From NCBI GenBank assembly GCA_019916065.1, contig CM034236.1:24810358-24874357 (forward strand): a stretch of DNA of 64,000 nt, written 5' to 3'. The notes under the pieces were generated by a model, which saw only the letters and a list, made by a program, of their open reading frames with translations, was not told where the DNA came from and ran no database searches. Shown piece by piece: positions 56,437-64,000 of this stretch (position 1 is its first letter; every line of letters starts with the position of its first letter). Made by a program: the position numbers and the translations under genes. Origin of the DNA: Vitellaria paradoxa (taxonomy: Eukaryota > Streptophyta > Magnoliopsida > Ericales > Sapotaceae).

Positions 56437-56695
56437 CTCTTCCCTCCCTCACTCTCCAACTACCATGAAAAAAGGAAAAAGAGGGAAAAAAATAAAGGAA
56501 AAAGAGAAATGAAGGGAAAAGAATAAGAAATAAGGGTTGGGCCCTAAGCCTAACACTAAACCTATTGACCACTCTAGGCCAATCTAGGCCCAAAAAATAA
56601 AATAAATCCAACAAATCAGACTAACCCTTAGGTCCAAATATTAAATTTACTGAAACTCCTAAATAAATAGCCAAAATAAAATACTGAGTGTTACA
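54645..56695 (-). repeat. Old chromovirus-type LTR, right part
   Basis: Begins with the TSD copy aatgc and continues the LTR from 19160. It ends GAGTGTTACA at 56695, similar to GGGGTATTACA at the end of 21786-24538. Together with 17660-19160 it makes about 3.5 kb. The expected TSD next to 17660 (gcaat) is not found after 56695, so either the right end was altered by the adjoining copia element or the LTR is not a simple solo insertion. No coding region. Confidence 0.6.
56396..56432. repeat. (CT)n microsatellite
   Basis: About 18 CT dinucleotides in the old LTR. Confidence 0.95.
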
Positions 56696-58035
56696 TTAGA
56701 TTGACAGAAATCAAAGAAAGATGAAGACTTGAACTAGAAAGTTAACTCGAATGAATAGACAAATTAGACACACGTTAGTATATGGATGAGATCTAAAGAT
56801 CTAATTGCTCAATTTTCATGAAATTTTACTGTAGTAAAGTAGGCTTCTATATCTATAACTTTTCTTAAGGAAATTTTTGTGGATCCGAATTTAAGATGTC
56901 CAAAAATGAGTTGGTAGATTATCATTTCAGAAGAGGTCTTAATTCTGAATTTTGGAAATAGTCTTGGTTTTTGAGACATAACTTATACTCTATAGATTTA
57001 AAAATTCTAATTTTTGGTGTCTGAAAAGAATACTTATAAAGCTACAACTTTTGACATTTTTCAAATTCCAAAAGCATTATGGTGCAACAGTAGCCTTAAG
57101 AAACACAGACTTGGATTGTCAGAAAACTATCTGGAGCTAGTCTCAGTTTGGACTAAAGATCCAATAGTTGGATGAAGCTCAAATTTGACTAGGTTATGGT
57201 TGACTTACATATCTACAAAGTCATTACTCTGAGACAATGTTAAATATGAACATTATAAGGGTGAAAAATGGTCACAAATATATCTCAAAAACTCTATATC
57301 CCAAAGGTAGCATTGGAAGCAAGGAAATTCAAATTCTTTCAAAGGAAAAAGTGCTTTTTTCACTTAATAATGACCACTTGGAGATTTTTGCCTCTATATA
57401 GAGCCTCAAATTCAAATTCAAGAGCAAGAAGAAAGTAAGAAAGAAGTGCTTGCAAAGAGAACTAAGAAAGTTTATCATTTTACAAATATAGAGTGATTTC
57501 TTCCTACACTTGTGCTTTATCTTTCATATTCAACTTGTGAGAGCTTCTTGTTTGATTTGATTGAGTTTTTAACTCATCATTTTATTGTAAGAAAGGAAAA
57601 GTTATAGCCTTTTTAATTTGTGAGAGTTGGGTGAGCTCTTGTTAGTTTTGGTTCAAGTGTTAGAACCATGACAAGGGTTATTCTTTGAGAGAGACTTGTG
57701 GATAGATTTAGGGATAGAATCACGTGATGTGAGTGATTTGGTGATAAAATCAGTTGGGAAAGGTATCTAGCACTTTGGGAAGCTAGTTTGTAACAAGCTC
57801 TTCAAAAAATGGTGGAGATATCTCAAAGAAGGCCTTGGGAGTGGACATAGGCAATATTGAAACCAAAATACTATAAATCAATTGTGCTTAATTGAATAAT
57901 TTTTTTTTAAGTGTGTTCCATATTTGATTATCCGTTTCATCTTTACATATTTGTTTTAGGGGTTGAAATTTTTATTTGAAAAATTTTTTCTAGCAACCCT
58001 ATTCACTCTCTCTATTGTTTCTATAAAGGACAACA
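56689..58035 (+). repeat. Probable 5' LTR of the copia element
   Basis: Candidate TG start at 56689 and CA end at 58035, just before the primer site. The left boundary is uncertain because it overlaps the presumed end of the old chromovirus LTR; the 3' LTR is outside the window and cannot be compared. Confidence 0.55.
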
Positions 58036-58036
58036 A

Positions 58037-58056
58037 TCGATATTAGAGCAAGGGCT
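58037..58056 (+). promoter_or_regulatory. Copia primer-binding site, initiator-Met tRNA type
   Basis: CGATATTAGAGCAAGG corresponds to TGGTATCAGAGCAAGG, the usual site in SIRE-type elements, with two to three substitutions. Confidence 0.75.
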
Positions 58057-58091
58057 CTTGTTTTTTACTTAACCATCTAAGAGTTAAGATC

Positions 58092-58650
58092 ATGGCAACT
58101 TTTTTTGGCACCTCCACTTTTGATAGCCAATCGACCCACCAACCCCCTTTGTTCATTGGAACAAATTACAATTATTAGAAGGCTAGAATGAGAATTTATG
58201 TTCAAGCCAGTGATTATGGGTCCTAGAAAGTTATATCTATTGGACCCTCTGTTCCTTCTAAAACCGTAGATAATAAAATTGTTCCTAAGGATGAAAGTGA
58301 ATGGACCAAAGCCAATGAAGCTAAAGTCCAATTAAATGTTAAAGCTATGAATATGTTATATTGTGCACTTGATCCTAATGAGGTTAATAGAATTTCTACA
58401 AGCAAAACCATGAAGGAAATTTGGGATAAATTAGAAGTCACTCATGAAGGTACTAATCATGTTAAAGAATCTAAAATTAGTATGCTTGTTCATCATTATG
58501 AATTATTTAAAATGAAACCGGATGAGTCCATTTCGAAAATGTTTACTAGATTTATTGATTTTTTTTTTTGAAAGGTTTTACTAGATTTATTGATATTACA
58601 AATAGTTTGAAATCTCTTGGTAAAATCTATACTAATGTTGAAATGGTGAG
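58092..58650 (+). pseudogene. Copia gag, N-terminal part
   Basis: ATG at 58092: MATFFGTSTFDSQST, PPLFIGTNYNY, RMRIYVQASDYGS, VKAMNMLYCALDPNEVNRIS and MKEIWDKLEVTHEGTNHVKE, SKISMLVHHYELFKMKPDES. This is the UBN2/retrotransposon gag capsid of SIRE-type elements. Two expected Trp codons (after NYNY and DYGS) have become TAG. A poly-T micro-insertion at about 58560 and a LINE at 58669 break it; the frame continues at 59810. Confidence 0.85.
58561..58576 (-). mobile_element. Micro-insertion, possibly a LINE tail
   Basis: A 15-bp T-run plus GAAAG lies between two copies of TTTACTAGATTTATTGAT (58543-58560 and about 58579-58596). On the minus strand it reads CTTTC plus poly-A, similar but not identical to the CTTACC tail elsewhere. 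Confidence 0.5.
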
Positions 58651-58668
58651 AAAAATTCTTAGGTTTTT

Positions 58669-59791
58669 TTTTTTTTTTTTGGTAGTTAAGCGGGTATTTT
58701 ATTACCAAAAAATATAGATTTACAACTAGCTCAATACAAACCCCAAAGGGTACACACCTCATATAGAGGATCCAAAATATGCTAAGAAACCAACTAACCT
58801 ATCCTTTTAATAGATCCACTTACAACCCAAGTGGATAGGTTATCAAAATAAGACTCATTTCTTCCTAGTTTTGTTTGAGTTAGAGCTTGGCCCCTTGGTG
58901 AGTGTGATACTTGCTAGCGCTTGCTCCTTAACAAAATTAAGCTTTTGAATACGGTCTAGGAGTAACTTTTTTTCCCGAGCTTGGGAGGAGGTTGGTGTTG
59001 TTTTTGCTTGCTTTGGCCCTTGCTTAGTTGATACCTCATCTTCCTTCGGCTCTTGCTTCAACTTTAGACTTTTGTCTTCCTCTTCACACTCATCCTCTTT
59101 GCATGATTGTAAGATCTCAAACATATTGGATGAAGCTTGTGGTGTGTCTTTGCTCCTTTCTTTTGGTGTTGGAATGCTTTTATCCTTGTTCTTTTTCACT
59201 TGTTGCCACTCTTCTTGCCATTCACCCTCATTTATAACCTTTTCTTCCTCCACATTTTGCACTTTAATTTTCCACTCTTGCTTGGTATGCTTAGCATCAC
59301 TTTTTTGCTTCAAGGAACATGATGAAGTGGAGTGGCCAAAGGTTTTGCATCCTTCACACCTTTTTGGTTTCCAAGGAACTTCCACCTTAATTTCGTATGG
59401 TGAACCATAACCTAAATTTAGTTTGAAAGTTTTAGGAATATCCTTGTCAACTTTTGCTTCAATACATATTCTGGCAAAGGTGAGCCGACTTCTTTTTTGT
59501 GTGAATTCATCAAGGAAAAGTGGCTTGCCAATTACACTAGCAATATAGCTTAATCCCTGGTCAGTCCAAAGCTCAAGTGGAATGTTGTAAAATTTCACCC
59601 ATATTGGTAATGTTGAAAACTCCTCTTTATTTAATTGCATACCCGGGTGCCATCTTTTAATGAGGATAAGCCGATTGCCACAATAATAGGGGCCCCCATC
59701 TAATATTTTTCTTAGTGCCTCCTCATTCTTAATTTTAAATATATAAAAACCATTTTCAAGGGTGACTACCTCTTCTACCTCCTCAGCCCAT
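58669..59791 (-). mobile_element. ORF1-only LINE
   Basis: An insertion with poly-A (T-run at 58664-58680), tail CTTAACTACC, and an 18-bp TSD (AAAAATTCTTAGGTTTTT at 58651-58668 and 59792-59809). It holds only ORF1 plus about 180 bp of 3' untranslated sequence; no ORF2 lies between ORF1 and the poly-A tail. Confidence 0.85.
58855..59790 (-). CDS. LINE ORF1 (DUF4283 and CCHC zinc knuckle), 5'-truncated
   Basis: Open from the truncation point at 59790 (WAEEVEEVVTLENGFYIFKI) through the first Met at 59640 to a stop at 58855, with no stop between. Motifs: GGPYYCGNRLILIKRWHPG, then FSTLPIWVKFYNIPLELWT, GLSYIASVIGKPLFLD, LTFARICIEA, VEVPWKPKRC and zinc knuckle CEGCKTFGHSTSSC. Then a Lys/Glu/Gln-rich tail with EGEWQEEWQQVKKNK. 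In plant L1-type LINEs this protein binds the element RNA in a ribonucleoprotein. Absence of ORF2 downstream means it depended on another LINE for mobility. The intact frame suggests a fairly recent insertion. Confidence 0.85.
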   Translation of the reverse strand, partial: WAEEVEEVVTLENGFYIFKIKNEEALRKILDGGPYYCGNRLILIKRWHPGMQLNKEEFSTLPIWVKFYNIPLELWTDQGLSYIASVIGKPLFLDEFTQKRSRLTFARICIEAKVDKDIPKTFKLNLGYGSPYEIKVEVPWKPKRCEGCKTFGHSTSSCSLKQKSDAKHTKQEWKIKVQNVEEEKVINEGEWQEEWQQVKKNKDKSIPTPKERSKDTPQASSNMFEILQSCKEDECEEEDKSLKLKQEPKEDEVSTKQGPKQAKTTPTSSQAREKKLLLDRIQKLNFVKEQALASITLTKGPSSNSNKTRKK

Positions 59792-59809
59792 AAAAATTCT
59801 TAGGTTTTT

Positions 59810-60330
59810 GCCAAAGGGGTGGAAACCAAAGGTGATGACCATCCAAGAAGCTAAAGATCTCATGAGATTGAACCTAGATTAACTCTTAGGTTCCCTTATG
59901 ACCTATGAGATTACTTTAAAAGTTAATGAGAAAGAAGACTCCAAGAAGAAGAAAGGAATTGCTTTCAAGTCCACATTTAATGCTAAAAATGTTGATAAAT
60001 AAAGTGATGAAAATGATGAAGACATTGCTATGATCACTAGAAAATTCAAGAGACACATTAACAAAAAGAAACAAGGGCGAAAGAAAATTTTATATGAAGG
60101 AGAAAATTAAAGGAGACTCAAGTAAGAAAGATGTTATCATTTGTTATGAATGCAAAAAACCCGGTCATAACAAGCCCAAATGTCCTCAACTTAAAAAAAA
60201 GTTATAAAGAGGACAAAAAGAAGGCAACGGTGGAAACTTAGGGCGATAGCGATGATAGTTCCTCCAATGATAAGTCACATGGAGAAGAAATCGCAAACGT
60301 TTGTTTCATGGCTTAAGAAGAAGAGAATGA
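59810..60330 (+). pseudogene. Copia gag, middle part and first zinc knuckle
   Basis: After the LINE: FLPKGWKPKVMTIQEAKDL, SLMTYEITLKVNEKEDSKKK, then a Lys-rich region and the zinc knuckle CYECKKPGHNKPKCPQL at about 60143-60195. Several stops and a frameshift. Confidence 0.8.
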
Positions 60331-60920
60331 GGTATATGAATCTTCTAATTAATTTACTAATGATGAACTTTTAAATGCTTTTGAAGATTTACACCATGAG
60401 CTTAAGAAAATTGCCCTGAAAACATTTCTCTAAAAAAGATGGTCTCTTCTCTTTCTCAAGAAAATGATGTCTTAAAGAAAGGAAATGAATTTTTGAAAAA
60501 GGAGCTTAAAACTAAAATCTTAACTCCAAATGATTTCCAAAATAAAGATTAAACCTTAAAAAATCAAGTAGATGATTTAACAAAATCTCTTGCAAAATTT
60601 GTTAAAAGAAATGAAAACTTGGGTATAAATCTTGGTAGACAAAGATGTGTTTTTAATAAAAATGGAATTGGTTTCAACTCTTCTAAAAAGCAAAAATTTT
60701 AGAAGGACTTTTTTTTAGAAAGCAATATCTTCTAGTAGTCATCATTCTACTTGCCATTATTGCAATAACATGGGACATATTATTCATTCATGCCCTTATA
60801 GGAGAAAGACTTATAATGGACCCAAAATGATGTGGGTTCCAAAGAAGAAAATGAATTTAAATGATAATATGTCTAATCCTCAAGGACCCAAGAAGATTTG
60901 GATATCAAAAGTCATTGGTT
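60331..60920 (+). pseudogene. Copia gag C-terminal coiled coil and second zinc knuckle
   Basis: A Lys/Glu/Leu-rich stretch (NEFLKKELKTKI, LKNQVDDLTKSLAKFVKRNE) that would form a coiled coil, followed by CHYCNNMGHIIHSCP at about 60750-60795 and GPKMMWVPKK, the usual link to protease in SIRE-type elements. Stops present. Confidence 0.75.
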
Positions 60921-61360
60921 GATTTTCTCTTATAGGTTTGCTTGAAATCTAAATCGAAGAGTCAAAGATGGTTCCTTGATAGTGTTTATTCAAGGCATAT
61001 GATGGGTGATGAAACTATATTCACTTTTTTATCTTCTAAAAATAGAGGATTTATCACTTTCAAAGATAATAGCAAAGGAAAAATTATTGGTATAGGTAAC
61101 ATTGGTAAACCTCCATTCCCTACCATTGAAAATGTATTATTGGTTGAAGGTTTAAAACATATTTGCTTAGTATTAGTCAATTATGTGATAAAGATAATTA
61201 CGTCATATTTGATCATGCCCATTATATCATGGAGATCATTAAAGACCACAAGACATTATTTGTGGAGCATAGAAATGAAAATTTTTACGTTGTTTATTTA
61301 AATGATTTATCTTTGAATGATTTCAAATGTTTTTCCGCAATGAGTGGTAATAGTTAGTTA
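60921..61360 (+). pseudogene. Copia protease and pre-integrase region
   Basis: RWFLDSVYSRHMMGDETIF (about 60967-61023) corresponds to the copia protease active site, where the family has DSG-C-SRHMTG; here Gly-Cys is changed to Val-Tyr, which should inactivate it. GFITFKDNSKGKIIGIGNIG and PTIENVLLVEGLKH follow. A frameshift near 61160 leads into MLSISQLCDKDNYVIF and the gag-pre-integrase part. Confidence 0.82.
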
Positions 61361-62392
61361 TGGCATATAAGACTTGGACATGCTAGCATGGATTTAATTT
61401 CAAAATTTTCCAAATATGACTTAATTGTTGGATTACCCAATAGTAAATTTGAAAAAGATAAATTAGGCGATGCATTTCAATTTGGAAAACAAGTTAGAAC
61501 ATCTTTCAAATCTAAAACTATAATTTCAACTTTTAGGCCATTATAACTATACATGGATCTATTTGGCCCTACTAGGACTTTAAGTCTTGGTGGAAAATCA
61601 TATGCACTTGTGGTAGTTGATGATTACTCGAGATTTACATAAGTAGCATTCCTAGATCAAAAGGATGAAGCTTTTCATGTTTTTACAAAACTTTGTTGGA
61701 AACTTCAAAAATGAAAATGAACTTACCAAAAAAAAAAACTTCAAAAATGAAAAACTTACCAAAAAAAGAACTTCAAAATGAAAAGGGATTTCTTATTTCT
61801 TCAATTAGAAGTGACCATGATAGAGAACTTGAAAATTCTTCTTTTAATAAATACTATGATGAACATGCTATAGACCACAACTTCTCAACTCTCAAAACTC
61901 CTTAACAAAATGGTGTAGTTGAGAAGAAGAATAGGACTCTTGAAGAAATAGCTAGAACTATGTTTTGTGAAAATAACTTACGAAAGTACTTTTGGGCCTA
62001 GGCAATTAACACCACTTGTTATATTGTAAATTGAGTAATAATTAGACCCATTTTAAAGAAAACTCCATATGAGATATAGAAAGGTAGAAAACCCAATATT
62101 AGATAATTTCATGCATTTGGTTGTAAATGTTTTATTCTGAATAATAATAAATATAACTTGGGTAAATTTGATGCTAAATTGGATAAAGCAATATTTCTTG
62201 GATATTCTACTTCTAGCAAAGCTTATAGAATGCATAATAAAGGAACTCTAGTTGTAGAAGAATCTATTTATGTTGCATTTGATGAATCTAACAAATTTTC
62301 TTCCAAGAATATTGAAAATGATGATGATATAGGATCAAAACAAGGAACAAAAAGCATTACTATTCAAGAAGGAGAAGTAAACTGTCACGCCC
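61361..62392 (+). pseudogene. Copia integrase
   Basis: LWHIRLGHASMDLISKFS is the His pair of the zinc site (family motif WHxRLGH); the Cys pair is degraded (DAFQFGKQ). Core: LYMDLFGPTRTLSLGGKSYA and VVVDDYSRFT contain the first Asp, SSIRSDHDRELEN the second, and NGVVEKKNRTLEEIARTM the Glu. FHAFGCKCFILNNNKYNL, LDKAIFLGYSTSSKAYRM and VAFDESNKFSSKNI follow up to the LTR insertion at 62393. Two LINE-tail insertions near 61720-61755 and many stops break it. Confidence 0.83.
61706..61757 (+). mobile_element. Two adjacent micro-insertions of a LINE tail
   Basis: ACTTACC plus A-run occurs twice (about 61722-61736 and 61755-61767), each next to copies of AACTTCAAAAATGAAAA; the third copy (AACTTCAAAATGAAAAGG) continues the integrase frame. 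Either two insertions at the same site or one insertion followed by a tandem duplication. Confidence 0.75.
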
Positions 62393-64000
62393 CGGATCTC
62401 GTGACCCGAGGGGTGAGTGATAAACACACACAACATGCATTAACATAACCAACCCATAATCAGAGCAACGCAACGTAAACCAGTGAGCCCAAGATATAAA
62501 TAAGATAACATAAATCTAACCTTAACTATAATCAAGTCACAACTTTCAACAATCCTCTCATTAATACATAACTTAGGCCTTAGGGCCCTTACAACCAAAT
62601 CGAACAAGTCCTCAATGTCCAACATTACAATTCCAAAAGAAATTTAAACTAAATAACCAAGAGCTTTGCTAAGCTTGGTAGGGCTCATGCACACCCTTCT
62701 AGTCCAACCCCATTAGCCCACCTGATTATCATGGCCTGTACCTGCATCAAATTCTGTAGGGACGTGAGCGCGGATCCACTTATGCCCACGACGTCTCAAA
62801 CAAACATATATGATATGCTTTCCAAACGTGCATACTATTCATGTTGCATTTAGTTATCTCAATATGTTCTAGTGCCACAACAATTTGTCAACATAACTAC
62901 ATAACCGACATAGAATATATATATTTACACAACAAAATCATAAGAAGGATTAAGTTTCCAATTTATATTTAATCTATGAAATTCCATACATGTGTTCATA
63001 TCACATTTCAATTATCTCTTTGATGTTTAAGCATAGCCGACCACATAACCATATTTACAATATTTATCTTTATTTAATAACATCATAATGTAGCATTCAA
63101 GTCCAATTATTCTCTATTATTAAATTGCCCAACTTTGTATCCAATCATATTCCATATCACATTATCACATATTCAACACTCAATCACATATCCACATTCT
63201 CATTACATTTATTCATATTTCAATCACGAAATCACAACCACAGTACCATCATTTCATTAATCAATCACATAGCCATAACCACACAATCCTCGGGGGTTGG
63301 GTGTATACACAACACCGTCTTTTATGGGTCCAGACCCAACGGAAATAGCAAACCGAACACCATCATTTAGGATCACAATCCAAGGTTATGGGTAACCCAT
63401 ACACTCACAATGTTGTGGGCTACTAACCTACTGGCATTGACACCAAACCCTGCACAGGTTCCGGGACTCTCAACCCGAGGGTAATCTCAAACCTTTCTTG
63501 TTTACCACACCCCACCATGGCCCCCGTCACACATAACCAATCATTCATCACATTCAATACTCATCAATCACAATTCACATTCATCATCGTCACTTTCTAA
63601 TACACACAACCACATTCCATTTCATCATGTAGCACAACTCAGTTCATCTCTTCATTTTATTTAATCCAAGCCTCATTTAATTTCCATCATTTGTTAACAA
63701 AAGTTCACTTTTCGATTCATCCCAAGATTCATCACACATCAACATTGATCAACCTTATTAAACATTTAACATTATTCAATATACATACCATTCAACACAC
63801 ATGTCAATGTTATGGTTCATTCCATAGCTTATTACATATCGCATTGATCAAACCATATTAAGCATTCCACATTTACCAAAATTATAAACATATGTCCCTT
63901 TGTCAAGTTACCCTTTCACTTAATCAATCACAAGTTCATATACCTCAACATTTAGTTTACATCAAGACATATTCACAATTCCATTTGATTAAGACCCTTA
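62393..64000 (-). repeat. Chromovirus-type LTR, runs off the window
   Basis: Starts TGTCACGCCCCGGATCTCGT, as at 21786, and stays alignable throughout (GTAGGGACGTGAGCGCGG, GGGGGTTGGGTGTATACAC, CAACCCGAGGGTAATCTC). By eye roughly 88 percent identical to that copy in the first 130 bp. The expected left TSD would be taaac (62388-62392). Whether it is a solo LTR or the 3' end of a whole element cannot be seen. Confidence 0.8.

Larger units (their letters stand above)
56689..62392 (+). mobile_element. SIRE-like Ty1/copia element, 5' part
   Basis: LTR, Met-type primer site, gag with two zinc knuckles, protease and integrase in copia order. RT and RNase H would lie beyond the LTR insertion at 62393 and are not in the window. 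The homology pattern (LYCALDPNE, KEIWDKLEVTHEGTN, then IENVLLVEGLKH) fits the SIRE/Maximus lineage. Interrupted by an ORF1-only LINE and several micro-insertions. Many stops. Confidence 0.85.

Noticed and set aside
59028..59410. Plus-strand hydrophobic frames
   Set aside because: Shadows of the Lys/Glu-rich LINE ORF1 on the other strand.

Overview
Kind of DNA. This is a nuclear, AT-rich, repeat-dense window from a flowering plant, probably a eudicot. The evidence is decayed copies of two plant genes (a chloroplast EGY1 metalloprotease and an EBP1/PA2G4 homologue) and plant-type retroelements: Athila-like and chromovirus Ty3/gypsy, SIRE-like Ty1/copia, and L1-type LINEs with DUF4283/zf-RVT signatures. 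I cannot name the species. I see no gene that looks intact and expressed; almost everything to the right of about 8 kb is transposable element.

Layout. 1-4140 is non-coding DNA with short repeats and one MITE-like element. 4141-6528 is a mosaic: EGY1 exon remnants, with an intron-bearing EBP1 fragment lying between two of them, all flanked by about 220-bp direct repeats. From about 8.0 kb to 56.7 kb lies one nest of elements, for which I could match target-site duplications (TSDs) for nearly every insertion. A decayed chromovirus on the minus strand (about 8000-17659) is split by a gag-only Athila-like element (8578-16603, TSD ccaac). Next to its gag lies an old chromovirus-type LTR (17660-19160, resuming at 54650-56695). 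Into that LTR jumped Athila-1 (plus strand, 19161-54644, TSD aatgc). Athila-1 is itself broken by a chromovirus-type solo LTR (21786-24538), by Athila-2 (minus strand, 26678-44749, TSD ctaaa) and by an Athila-type solo LTR (46342-47949, TSD gtgga). Athila-2 in turn carries a 5'-truncated LINE (29517-32057), a solo LTR (40241-42282, TSD gctac) and an LTR scar (36551-36763). From about 56.7 kb a SIRE-like copia element (plus strand) runs to 62392. It is hit by an ORF1-only LINE, by several tiny LINE-tail insertions, and at 62393 by another chromovirus-type LTR that runs off the window.

How the parts relate. Athila-1 and Athila-2 have the standard order LTR, tRNA-Asp-type primer site, gag, protease, RT, RNase H, integrase, ORF3 (plant-transposon-protein type), long 3' region, polypurine tract, LTR. 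Their proteins are close relatives but their LTRs differ. Each LTR family carries, between its start and its TATA box, a cluster of GC-rich palindromes special to that family.

Most interesting signals. In both Athila elements a copy of the element's own LTR palindrome cluster lies between integrase and ORF3; in Athila-2 it also has the TATA and leader-start motifs. This looks like an internal U3-type promoter for ORF3. Other signals are a roughly 100-nt non-coding block in the 3' region conserved in three elements with different LTRs, LTR ends that begin with a hairpin, and a set of 15-25-bp insertions made only of a LINE tail, each between duplicated target sites.
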